Positions 32,896 to 44,152 of a stretch of 64,000 nt of DNA are shown here, piece after piece. The DNA lies in the NCBI GenBank assembly GCA_006384855.1, contig VCJN01003587.1:37149-101148 (forward strand), given 5' to 3'. Each line of letters starts with the position of its first letter. Positions within the stretch are counted from its first letter, which is position 1. The position numbers and the translations under genes are program-made. The notes beneath the pieces are model-generated. The model ran no database searches. It was not told where the DNA came from and worked only from the letters and a program-made list of their open reading frames with translations. The stretch is from Tetraselmis striata. Its lineage: Eukaryota > Chlorophyta > Chlorodendrophyceae > Chlorodendrales > Chlorodendraceae.

Positions 32896-35720
32896 CAGAA
32901 CCCACCGTAATGCCTTGAATGGTGGACTGTCGCTCTGCGAGAGCTCTGGGCAGCAGTCTGTCCCCTCTTTGCCAATTTCCGTGAACATGGTGACAGGCAG
33001 CTGGCAACTTCTTGGGCACTAGTTCCCTGTCTATCCAGCACAAATGCTCTGGAAGCCACCTCAGGAGCCCGCAGAAGCTGACACGAATCTCCGAGGGACA
33101 CCTACGCAATCTACCTGGCGCCTCCGAGTCCGCGTGTCACTGCAGGCTCCCTTCTGCGCCTGTACTCACCCGGCTGCTCCTCCCGCACACGTTGACAACC
33201 GCTCGACCACGCCAGCACGTTTGCTTGGCTGGAGCCCGTGAATTACTACCAAATAGACTGTGCCAGCGCCAGCGAGGGTGTCTTAGCACAAGGGAGCGTC
33301 GAGGGATACTGCGTTCACGACGTTCCCCGAGCGGCCCCGCCAAGGGCCGAACGCCGGTGCCGGCGGTTCTATGTACTCTGCCGCGCCACCGTTTGCCGCA
33401 CTGGCCGTCGCCTCCAGGCTCCGAGGCCGTGAACTCTGCACCCCGACAAGAAACCCTGCTCAGGGCCGCCAGGCGGTTTTTGAGGCCGATCTATCTCTCT
33501 CGCCGGGGACACCTGCTTGGGGTGCCTCGCTGTCGCTGCCACCCTACCCCCAGGCGGCGGGAAACGGCATGCCGCCGGTGCCGCCCCACGCGTACAGCGA
33601 ACTGCTGATGCTCCTCAGAGTGACAGAATCGTGTAGTATTCCTTATGTTTCCGGCGTTTATCGGTCTGCTTTCCGATTGGGAGTCCTGCAAAATAAAGCA
33701 GTACACCGAGCAGACGAGCAGCGGATGAGCAGCAGCCGCCGGGCGCCGAGAGCCTCGAACCCCGCCCCCGCCTGGTAAAATCCGGGAATTGGCAATGTAG
33801 CTGTGGGGAAACGCGATAGCCACTGCGGCTGCAGGCTGTCACATGGGGGTCGAGGAGCCTTTGTCTCTGTGTCCTCGAGGCCCGGGCGGCGTCAGTGTCT
33901 CGCTGCCCACATGCCCTGCGCTGCATCCCTGTGACGTATGGTACGATTATCGAATACTGGTACCCGTACTACTACTGGGCACGTGCCTGCATCCCATACC
34001 GCGCCGGTGCACATACGCGAGAGCGTATTAATGATGATTACATGAGCTAGACGCAACATTCAAGAAATCCACACAGAAATCCAGAAGGAAATCCAGAAGG
34101 AAATCCAGCTACGGGCCAACAGAGGCGGGACGAACCGCCATGGTAGCCTCCGACCAGGCATCGCCACCAGCCAGCCGCCGCTCCACGCAGTAGGGACGCT
34201 CTCCCCTATTACTGGAATGATTAAGGATTACATGAGCTAGCTGCAAAATTCAAGAAATCCATCATGCCGAGAGCGTATTAAACGTCCCGGGCGGGACTGC
34301 TGTGCGTCCATGCGCATACAGCATGTAGTTCATCGCACTGATAGCGACAATCGTCGCTATTAATATAATTACGTGAGCTAGCAGCAGAAGGCTGTATCGG
34401 AAATCACCAAAGAAAAGGGCAATCAGAAAGGTCCTCTACAGCGACTGCGGGGTGGAAGCAGCAACATGAGAAAGACGTGGAGTGGGCACACGCATTAATA
34501 GTCGCTAGAATTAGCGCGAAGTTTTCATATATAGCGACTAGTGATAACACGTTTTATAACACTGCTTGTAATTACGGACTCTTTAATGTTCGAGCATCGG
34601 TACGGTAGGGTCAGTAGGAAAGGACAGGGGGGCTCCGCAATATCCCCCTACCTTCCTCGTTCGGCCCGGTTTATATCGGCCGAAGCCGCCCCAGCATCAT
34701 GAGAAAATCCGCAGCTGCAGTAGGATAATCTCATCATCCAGCTTTTAATAATGACCTCTTGCGTACATATGCGACCACCAAATTTAATCATCAGATCTTT
34801 CCTGGATATTCCGAGCGTAGCACGACGGATGTAACCACAGCAGCACACTTGTGCGAACGTCTTGAGTTACCTGGAGCTGCTGTGACAAAGACCGCTGTGA
34901 GTGTTTCCATCAGTATCCAAGCATATAATTTATCTCATGAATGAGCAGATTACATACAGTGAAACCATCATGCAGCAGATCGATACTCGTACGGGTTGGC
35001 GGCACACCATTCGCTGTGCTACAATATGACCTGCAAACCTGAGGGAGAATTACATCAGCTCCGTTGAAGTCCTTCAGCCAAGAACAGGGCAGGGAACGAA
35101 CGCAATTCCAAAAACACAGCTTTTTAAAACTGCCGAGGATCTTGATTGTCAGAATCAAGATCTCTAGTACTTGTCATACTCATATATTTTCACAAATCTA
35201 ACCTTTTGCGCAGTTAGATACTCCGGTTATTTATGTGGTAGAGCTGCAGCAGCTACATGGCAAAGCTTAACTTGCAACAATTATTTTGAAGCTCAACTAC
35301 TTTCTTAACGCAAACTGTAGATGCAGAGCGCTTGGGGTCTTGAAGGCGGCATTACGCTCACGCCGGGTTATTTTGAATCTTGAGCTGGCAACCGTGGCAT
35401 CAGCACATGCAGCTGGTCGCGTTATTCATACATACCAGGCTTGTGTATGGCACAGATAGGATGATCAATCTTGAAGAATGGCGCGGTTCCGCTACCTGTG
35501 TTCTTGACTTTGTCATGTTAATATACTTCTAGGTGTCTTGGGGTCTTGTAGTAATAGAAGCAGCAGTAGGCGTAGTTTATTCGTAGAGGCGCTCAGTCTG
35601 GCAGTAGCAGGAGCAGCAGGAGCACTGATCGCCAAAGAGGGCCAGTGGTTCAGAAGAGCGCAGGCGATGACGGTGGAGGGGCTGCCATGCATAAGCGCAC
35701 GAGGTTGGATGCCCGGGACG
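32896..35720. other. Interval with dispersed repeats and no supported gene
   Basis: From 32.9 to 33.9 kb the sequence is GC-rich and open in several frames, but I see no conserved motif and no consistent exon chain. From 33.9 to 35.7 kb it is AT-rich and carries copies of an intergenic repeat (next entry) and TAGTCGCTA/TAGCGACTA motifs near 34355, 34499 and 34534. Confidence 0.5.
34040..34262 (+). repeat. Dispersed repeat, acatgagctag...caagaaatcca family
   Basis: Two copies here begin acatgagctag and continue gcaacattcaagaaatcca (from 34042) and gcaaaattcaagaaatcca (from 34231). The first copy is followed by a short tandem of aaatccagaagg. A third copy, gcaacattcaagaaatccatg, is at 63937-63957. 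A weaker relative, gtgagctagcagcag, lies at 34373. Nothing coding is associated. Confidence 0.7.
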
Positions 35721-36703
35721 TCAGTACACCCATTCTTCTGGCAGTGCTCCCGTCGATTGTGGCTGCATGTATTGGTTGTTTCCGCGAGGCTTCTCACGCC
35801 CACTGGCTGGCTGTCCGCTCCTTGCGTTTTCAACCTGGGCAGCCGGTGAGGCTCCTGGCAGAAAGACGCCAGTGCCTCCAGTGGCTTGCCCAACCTTGGC
35901 TGAGGCCACTGCTTTCATGGGATGCCAATCAGCGTCTGCCCAGCTTGGAGGTCGCGGAGGCGCAACAGCGGCGTTGCGGCGATTAGAGCCCCTGCCGGGT
36001 TGGCCCCCGTAAGTGCGTGGATTGCCGCGTCTACCTCCTCCATCAGATCGCCTGTGCTCTCGTTTGCCACGTTGACATCGAGATTGCTGAGCTGCAGCGG
36101 CAGCTTGATTGGCTTGACTGTACTGAGGGACGAAAGTCCCTGGTTGGGATGGGCCAAGAGCTTGGTGAACAAATGGCACTTGATTCGCAGGTGGACCATT
36201 GCTGGTCTGTGTTTCGCCTCTTGCCTGAGAGTAGACATGCTGAGTAGCAGCCATGGGGCTTTGCGATATTTGTGGATGGCGAGTAGAAACAGACGAACTA
36301 GGCCAGAATGCTGGGTCACCAGAGACAGCATCTAGCCCGCTGGAGACGTTGCCGTTCGAAATCTTCCAGATATCGCGCTCCGAGCCAGGTTGGCAGGAGT
36401 CACCCCTGCCCCTGTAGCCGGCTTCTTGGAAGAGTGCATGGAGATGCAACCCAATACCATGGGCGCTTGAGAGCTGCAGGTAGGGACAACACAGGCAGTG
36501 TGTTTTAGCCATTAAATTCATGCATTCTGAGAGAGCGGTGCAAGTGTTTACTGTTCAAAACAGTAAACACTGGAGAGGGGTGAGAGTAATTGTTGGTGGG
36601 GGGGGGGGGGGGGGTCAACAGAAAGAGAAACCGATTTCGGTACGTAATTGCAGTAGCAAGACTCGATATCGTCTGTGCAGTTGTGTCGGAAAGGTGCAGG
36701 TGC

Positions 36704-36760
<57 letters not shown>

Positions 36761-38140
36761 AAGTAGAAAGACAGTGGCATACATCTAGCAGTCGACGGGT
36801 TCAAACCTGATCTGCAGGACGACCCGGCGGAGGCTGCCTTAGAGTCTGACATCCAGAGACGGGAGGGACCCGAGCAGGCGTGCTTGAGTTGCCATTGGAT
36901 CCCGCGGCAGCTTGCTCGTACTGACCTGTAAGGTGGCCGTTCTGAGGTACCAAGGGGTACAGAACAGTACGAGGATGTTAGCCGTATCTTGCGACTACAC
37001 GCAACTGCCGTGCGACGTCGTATGAAAAGGTTCAAACCCCGATGTCGACATTCAAACAGCTTGAACTCGATCCATGCAACATCCGACAGCCGAAACATCT
37101 GGGGAAGAAACCACCGACATCGGCGTCTGCGTCCGGTACGGTACGGTACGGACGTCGATCGCCATACAAGGCAAGGCAATCGCAAGGCAAGAACAGCCCC
37201 GAGTATTGTGCGCCCAACGCGTCGGAGGGTGGAGCTCCACTCCCTCCCGTGGGGTCGGAAGTGGAGCTCAAAAAAAGCAGAATTGCACGGTGTATTTTCT
37301 GGGTTGGGTTACCTGAGGAGGATAGTGCAGGTCTTGTCCCAAACGCCGCGAGGAACCGGGTATCCGCCAGTCTCCCAAGGTGGCCGAGGACGGCAGGGTC
37401 TGGCCATTTCCTGGGTGCGTGTGCCCTGGCCTCGGGCCCGCCATAGGGTCACCGCGCGAAGCAGTGGTTCCCCAGCCGCGAGAGGGCATATGGTCGTTTC
37501 CAGGCAGCGCCGTCGTGGCGAACTCGGATTCTCCACCGCTCCGCTGACTCAGCATGTCGCGGAAGTCTAGCTGCGGGAGGCTGCCCCCTTCGGATAAAAG
37601 GTCCCACTCGCTGCCAGCAAGCCCCAGCCCGAAAAGGCCGTGGTGTAGCACCCCCGGAACGGCTGCGGCAGCACTGCCAACTCCCGGCAGCACGCCAAGA
37701 CCACTCTCGGTAGCGCTGCTGTAACACTGTGAATCTTGAGCTTGGGTTCGACTGTCGCTTGAGTTTGGTTCAATAGCGCCGGGTGGAGAGGTGCCTCCTC
37801 CGCCCCGCCGGATGTCGCCGGCGCGCTGAGGGCTGAGCGCGAGCGATGTTAACGCGGAACTACTAGGAATGTCACCCGGCGACTGCGGGCCCCCGCCGCT
37901 TGTCTGGGGGCCCTGTCCCGGCAAACTGTCTCGCTGGAACAGATCTCCTCGCGCGATAAACGGCCCCTGAAGGTGGAGCATGAATCCTTGCGGCTGCAGC
38001 CCGCCGTCTTGAGTAGTGGTCGGAAAAGACCGCGGTGGTGAGGGAGGGCACTGCCCTGCCCACCGGTTGGCGGGCTGCGCCTCCGCTAGCTCGAGTCCCT
38101 CGAGCCCGTCATGAAGCTGCTTAACGTCGTCGTATGCCAT
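35721..38140 (-). CDS. Low-complexity protein of unknown function, GTGVFLPG and C-terminal EEWVY
   Basis: Three exons fit in phase: 38140-37313, 36920-36807 and 36473-35721, giving about 564 residues. The protein is rich in Gly, Pro, Ser and Gln. Exon 1 starts MAYDDVKQLHDGLEGLEL. Exon 3 has a basic RG-rich stretch (GGRRGNPRTYGGQPGRG) and then WHPMKAVASAKVGQATGGTG leading into VFLPG, and it ends LPEEWVY. From memory, a GTGVFLP motif with a terminal EWxY occurs in an uncharacterised land-plant family; this is a weak link. No catalytic domain is visible. The RG stretch could bind RNA. The start is the first ATG after which the frame looks protein-like; the same frame is open further upstream to about 38428. 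The intron between exons 2 and 3 holds a GA microsatellite and a sense-strand C run. Confidence 0.6.
36704..36760 (+). repeat. GA dinucleotide microsatellite
   Basis: About 28 GA units in the second intron of the gene at 35721-38140, read as CT on its sense strand. A G run lies nearby at 36598-36614. Confidence 0.95.
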
Positions 38141-39917
38141 GCCGCTGAAGAGCGGGCATGTATCTATACCCGAAACTTTGAGAATTTTCTGGTCTGCGCC
38201 CTGCCCCTGGCCGGTTTCGTCGCGTGAGCTCCAGCCAAGAGCGCCGCCACGACAGAAGGAAGTCCCGAAGGCAGAAAGGAGGGAAAAACACGAGATGTTT
38301 TCCGCGTCTCGCCCGCCAAAGGCCAAACCGCACCAATCCCACCTGCATGCACAACCAGGGTCACGCCAGCGAAGTCTGTCTCGTCTTGCCCGCGCTAGGC
38401 TATTGTGCCTCTGGGCATGGGCGCCCACGGGGAACCAGCGGGCGACAGTGCGTGGCGAGCCGGGGTGGAGACGCGGGCCGCGGTGGTGAGTCGGGTAGGC
38501 TATAAAATGAAGTACAGAATCAAAGTACCGCTACTCTACTTCTCTCGTACGAGTTGCAGGTACGTAGCGACTAACGCTGCTGTGCTGGCTCCCTTGAAGC
38601 AGAATATGTACGCAATCTGCAGTAGTTTAACCTGGACTCGCATACGGAACACGTCAACCGCCGCGCGGCGTGCCTGCAACGTCACTCGAACAGTCTTTCC
38701 GGATGATCACAAAGTCGAACGAAATTTATCACACGCTACCTCCAGTATATTAAACAATGTCCATGAAATTGTTACTCGTAGGATGATCACAACAAGCCTT
38801 ATCCACACTCGTAGCCGCGGAAAGCCAGGCGGGTACCATGACCGCACCGGTACGAGCCTCAACAAGACTGTACGGGTATTGTAGTCGTAGTTTCGGGTGG
38901 TTTTCGTGTCCCCGGTGTATTAAGCAGTCAGACGCCGCCGCCGCCGCCTGCCAGTACGTTTTAATACTGTGTGTGTTCAGTCGTTACCTGTACGGTACAG
39001 TCCTGCAGCAGTCCGACATATAAGGATTATTTCACAGCAAGTTTCAACTTAATGAGTCCGGTTATGTAAAAAAGGTCGGGCAGGCTCCTTTACGCGGACA
39101 ACAGCTGAAATTGGCGGAGAGGTTTGTGAAAGCGTGGAGGGAAAACGGAGTCAGGGAGGGCGCTGTGTGTGACACAGCGAAACTGAAATATGGCGCAGGC
39201 TCAGCTGTTGCGGCTGCTTTAAATATTTATATACTCGTGCTGCACACGAACGGGCGCAGCGACGGGTGCACTAGTAACCCGTACCACTTAGCAGCACATA
39301 CCACACCCACCCGCGGCCTGGGTGGACCCGACGACCTTCCTCGGACCTTAGAATCGCGAGCCCTCCGTCCGCCTCCACCCCCGGATGGGGATGGGGGCGG
39401 GGCTCGTGCACGGGTGGCACCTTGGTAGCCTTGGACCCGCCCGTGTTGTCATTGCCGCGGATGAGGAGCAGTGCGAGCTGGACACCGGCGTCCTATGTCG
39501 TTGCTGGCCCGGTCAACTTCTCGTTCACTGTTCGTTGAGCACCCTCTCCCTTCCTGTCTTGTCGGCGCCTCCACATCACATTCGGCCTAGTGCCGCTGTT
39601 GGAGTGGCCCAGGATGTTGTGCTGGGGAGGGAGTTCTACGTTCGGCGGAAGGGGATGCGACCGAGCTGGCGGCGGATCTAGCGTTGGGAGGCCCGCGTCG
39701 GTTATACCCGCCCATGGCGCCCCGTTCCGGGTTGAATCCCCCCCCCCCCCCCCCCACTTCCGCTCCTTGCTGCGAGACCTCTTCAAAGCTCCTTACCTGT
39801 CGGCGCCTTCACATCACATTCGGCCTAGTGCCGCTATTGGAGTGGCCGGGGGTTGTGTGCTGGGGAGAGCGTCTCCACTGCGTGGTGCGGCGGCTGGCGT
39901 ACGGGGCCCGGGGCTCG
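38141..39917. other. Interval left of the retroelement
   Basis: No gene is supported. At 39040-39067 lies agtttcaacttaatgagtcc followed by ggttatgt, nearly identical to 45486-45513 just outside the retroelement's A1 repeat. At 39561-39645 and 39799-39883 an ~85-bp segment is repeated with a 238-bp period (gtcggcgcctccacatcaca and onward). A C run lies at 39739-39756. Confidence 0.6.
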
Positions 39918-40073
39918 TGTACGGGGTCGGCTGGGACCGAAAGATCCACGACTGGTACGGGGCCGCCAGACCGGATGGTGTCCGGAAAGGCGCCGCGCGT
40001 CCCGAGCCCCCGCCGGTGGGCATCCGGAAACGTACCACATAAACGAATAATTGTCTCCGGGTGGGCGGGAGGG

Positions 40074-40337
40074 AGACAATATAGTCGGGTGCCGTCCAAC
40101 AACTGAAGGCGCTCCCGGTCCGCGGCCGCCCTTTATACTCGGATAAAGGGCGCCGCCGGACCGGCGCCGGCCGGTCCAGGCGGACCTCGCCGGCAGGGTC
40201 GTCACATAACCCTGACGGCGCTGCGAAAACCAGGGTTTCCTAGGTCGCTCCTCTCAAGGAAACCCTGCAGTTTTCGCAGCTAGACAGCGTAGATTTTGCA
40301 TCACAATGTACGGAGTTGGCTGGGACCGAAAGATACA
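40074..40337 (-). repeat. Retroelement repeats A2 and B1
   Basis: A2 is 40074-40273. B1 is 40307-40337 (tgtacggagttggctgggac and onward), matched by B2 at 39918-39948 with three mismatches. A2 ends in a long hairpin: ctgcgaaaaccagggtttcc (40221-40240) pairs with ggaaaccctgcagttttcgc (from 40258) apart from a 2-base bulge. The upstream 10-bp stem is at 40127-40152. Such structured repeats are the expected recombination and priming sites of DIRS elements (family knowledge; not shown here). Confidence 0.8.
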
Positions 40338-40495
40338 ACAGATGAAAGAACAGTGGCCGGTCTGGCGGGGCCCGTACACGGACATATGTGATGAGCCAAA
40401 TCATACAGGGAATTACATATATTCAGGTACAGACACAGGTATGGGACATCATAAGCACGGTATAAAATTGCCACTAGGTCGGGACCTACGTTGCG

Positions 40496-41552
40496 TCAGG
40501 AATCTGAGTTGGTTTCGGGTGATGAACCGTCACCGTCACTATCGTCCAGCTCGTCTTCTTCGGCAAGTGTCAGGATCGCACGCGACACGGACAGAACGTG
40601 CTCTTCATCCAGCCCCATGAAGCGGAGCTGAGTCGAGGTTGACTTCCAACCACCATGCTGGCCCCATGTTGCAAATGGGATATCCGCGTTAGCGGGGGCG
40701 GAAGCGCCGCCACTCCGGCTGGACTGGGTGCCGAACCGGGTCAGGAAAGCGGCCTCGGTCATCGCAGGTGGTGAGCAGCGGGCTCAACCACCGCGCGAGG
40801 TAGCTTCTAAACGTGGGGTACTCAATAGGGGAGGAGGGGGGGACTATCCCTAGCTCCCCCTTGTGCCGAAGGACTGTGCCGCTGAACCCCGGGAACACTA
40901 GCAGGGTGGGTGTAGCCCAGCGGATCATGACGGCATGATACCGGCGCAGGAGTCCATAGACGCACACCACGGCGCCGGGCATCTTAGCGACACGCACCTT
41001 GCCATATAGGCGGTGCTGGTCGTTCTTGCGCTTCACGAAGCGGAATTCGAGGTAAGTCGGGAGGAAGGAGACGTCCTCCCACCGAACGACCCGGAGGTCG
41101 CTGTAGCGGCAGAAGCCGGAAAAACTAACGGCCGCGGCGACTACTACTATCCAGGAACAATTACCTTAGTCGTCCCGGCAGCGCAGCCGGACGAGCTTCG
41201 CGATGTCAGACCATGCGAAGGGTTCCTTGGCGTTCTTCACGGCGAGCCCCAGCGTGCGCTTGGCTGCCGCCCGGACCGAGGCGCAACACGGTGATAAGGT
41301 AGGACTGGGATGCATATTCAGCCGGTGCATCTGCGATACCGCCGCAGATGCGGACCTGATCACGGAATAACTGTTGGTAGACGGGGCGTCCAACCGAGCT
41401 TGTAAAAACATAGCCACCACAATCGGAGCCGCTGGCATAGGGCACATGGGGGGTGTCCGAGCTTCGCAAAATATCACAAATCGATTCCATATGTAGGCAT
41501 ATATAGCCACGATTAGAGCCAGCTGCCCACTGCCGTGGAGCTGGCGTGATCA
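40496..41552 (-). pseudogene. Retroelement tyrosine recombinase (stop and frameshift)
   Basis: The core-binding domain reads YIWNRFVIFCEARTPP... from about 41520. A TAA at 41166-41168 interrupts it; the same frame continues with the box I arginine region FCRYSDLRVVRWEDVSFLPT. A frameshift near 40765 leads to the C-terminal part TRFGTQSSRSGGASAPANAD and WGQHGGWKSTSTQLRFMG. In this part the usual box II histidine (HxxR) is glutamine, and the position expected for the nucleophilic tyrosine is phenylalanine (codon 40621-40619). As read, the enzyme would be inactive. Identification rests on the R...(H)xxR...GxWxS...Y layout of tyrosine recombinases. Confidence 0.75.
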
Positions 41553-41625
41553 AAGCATTAAACAGTGATGTGCCGGTCACATCGGAGGATGCCATGCGGA
41601 GGTACACCCACAGGTGATGGCCGAA

Positions 41626-43695
41626 TCATGAACTGTGACGGTCACACCACCTCGGGTGGAGGCAGCGGTGGCGGGCTGGGGTGCGCCGCGCGCCAGGCCG
41701 GCAGTCGACACGCAAGGCGAGGACGCGCCAGTTCCTGGAGCAGCTCGGGCGGTTGTTACCACTGCCCTCGCCAGAACCGAATAGCTCCTCGCCGCTGTCG
41801 AACATGACCCAATCGACCACACAGTCAGCTAGGTGCCTACCGTCAGGAGCTACTAATGTCCACCAAGACTGACTAGGCCGCAAAGGCACTATAACTGTAG
41901 CGACCGCGCGATAAGCCTTCAGCTTGCGCATAACCCGGCCAATGCAGCTAAACGGGGCATTAACCCAGTTATTCACATTACCGCCCCAGAAGTGGCTGAA
42001 AGCGTCGACGCCTTTGCATTCAGGGCACCAGAACCGTGAGTAGAATCTCGGTACTTGATGGTTCAGATCAGATGCGAACCGGTCGATATGGTGAATGCCC
42101 CACTTCAAGCTGAGGCGCCGAAAAAACTTGGGCAGCAGCTGCCAGTCGTCTTTGTCGAGCATCTTGGAGATCTCGTCAGAGTCCGGATTCTCCTCTCGGG
42201 AGGCCCACACAAAAGAGAGTGACGCTCCCAAGGAGAGACATAGGAGGTAGCCTTGTTGAGCCACATAGTTCAGTGACGGGCTCGAGCGTGAGCCGTGCCG
42301 GCAAACTGGTAGCATACTTTTATTATCTACCTGGACCTCCACTCGTCTTCCTGCGATCAGGTGTGACAGGGACTTCAGGACAAAGAGTAGACCTCGAGTC
42401 TCACGCTGTGTCGAGGACTCTACGCGTCTCCACGGAAGGAAGAAGCCGTGAGCTTTCGCGACGGGGTCGGAGCTGCCATCTGTCGGTCTGGCCAGGCCGC
42501 CCCAACCGATGCCCGAGGCATCACATTCCAGAAAAACGGACAGCTTGCTATCCATATCAGGTACGACGCGTCCAGTGAACTGCTGCCTAGACACTCAGGA
42601 CCAAAACTGTAGCTCATCACGGGATTCCTCCGAGTGAGCAACATGATGACCCCATCGTCCAGCTTGAGCAATGTTGGCATACATACCTCTGGAAAATAGC
42701 CGCGCAACTGGGCCCTTCGCTAGCCCCATGGAAATCAATTTCCCCAGTACAGCAGGCTAGGGCCTTGACTTTGTGACGTCTGCGATGGCCATGCAGCAGG
42801 GACTGGATATCGAGCTGAAGAGCATCCCATCGCTTCTGAGGCACAGAGAAGGTGCCAGCCACGGTGTCCAGATCAAATCCCAGGTGGGTGATGGTGGGGC
42901 TGGGGTTCAGACTGGATTTTTTGAAGATGATGTTCACATGAGCGCGCTCAATATCGGCCAACACTTGCTTAGTAGTCAAATGTGCCTTTCTGACAGAGCT
43001 AGAGATGAACAGCCAGTCATCCCGATAGCATAGCATCCTGATGCCCCGACTGCGCCAGTGTCGCACCAGAACTCCCATTACCTTAGAAAAACAGCGGGGG
43101 GCATCAGATAGCCCAAAACACAGAACCCGCCAAGTATAGAATTTTCCTCTCCACTCAAACCCACTGTAAGGGGCAGCTGAGTCATGGAGGCGGACATGAT
43201 AATAGCCTTGAGTTAGGCCATACTGGTCAGCATGTCACCGGGATTCACCAGGTCTGACAACTTAGATAACGACTCCATTTTGAAAGGAGTGTAAACCAAA
43301 TGCTTATTGACATGACGCTGGTCACAGATCAGCCTGAGACCGCCATGGGGTTTAGGAACCACACCCAAGGGACTCAGGACCACAGGACGCACAGATTCTT
43401 CTCTGATATGGCCCAGCGGCAACAACAGAGCGATATGCCCATCAATAAAATCAGGGTGCTGAAGAGCGGAAGGATGATTTGGTAATAAATGGCTGGATGG
43501 AGCGGGTCCATCAGCCCAATTCATACGGTAGCCATGCCTGACCCAATCTCTTACCTGACCGTCTCTGACTGAGTCAGTGATGCTGTCCCAAAGTTGCCAG
43601 CCTTTACGGATAACATCGGCAGAATCCACAGGAGAATTGACGTCCAGTGCCGGCTCATGAGGAAGCTCAAAATTAGCTGACGATAAAACTGTCAC
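41626..43695 (-). pseudogene. Retroelement reverse transcriptase-RNase H (frameshifted)
   Basis: Coding potential moves between frames. The fingers region (VLSPLGVVPKPHGGLRLIC, about 43400) ends at a frameshift near 43217, exactly where motif A with its catalytic aspartate should be. The next frame carries the palm (about 43210-42990) with FGLSDAPRCFSKVMG and CYRDDW, the YxDD active-site box. Further shifts occur near 42720 and 42610. The last frame (42594-41626) has an RNase H-like D...E...D pattern (LECDASGIGWGG, TQRETRGLL, VQVDNKSM) and then the DIRS-type tail IDRFASDLNHQVPRFYSRFW with VDAFSHFWGG. Motif order identifies DIRS-type pol. Each shift could be decay or an assembly error. Confidence 0.85.
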
Positions 43696-44152
43696 AAAAT
43701 GCCAACGCCACAGACAGCGTCATAGTGGTCAGCAAGCAGCTTGGATGATTGATGCATGAATCAAACAGGGAGTTTGAAATCGAAATTGTCTGTAACTGAA
43801 AATAACAGGATTTTCAAATAAATATCGCTTCGTCACATCAGGAGATATGAACCGACACACATGGTGAGCAGCTTTTCAGACATATGAAATCACCAGCCAA
43901 CTCATGAAAAGTTGCAGAGGCAACTGCCAGGGTCAGCACAGGATAGCAGGGGCCATCACATGTATTACACACGAGGTATATCTCAGAGGTATACCACCAA
44001 CAGGTGATTTCCCCTGGGGGGGAATCAGAGCTGCTACGACAAGAGCCCGAGCTCAGCTCCCAGAGGAGGGCTAACAGTCGCCCGGAGGCCGAACTGCAGC
44101 TACACGAAACACCATCACTGGCCAGGCCAGGAGGATTGCAGACTCCACAGCT

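Noticed and set aside
33012..33778. Overlapping 198- and 135-codon plus-strand frames upstream of the EF-hand gene
   Set aside because: There is no recognisable motif, and several frames on both strands are equally open in this GC-rich stretch. No splice chain links them to a gene.
41166..41168. Programmed readthrough or an alternative genetic code at the TAA in the recombinase
   Set aside because: The cellular genes here use TAA (PLPBP), TGA and TAG as normal stops, and the retroelement has several other disruptions. Decay or sequence error is simpler.
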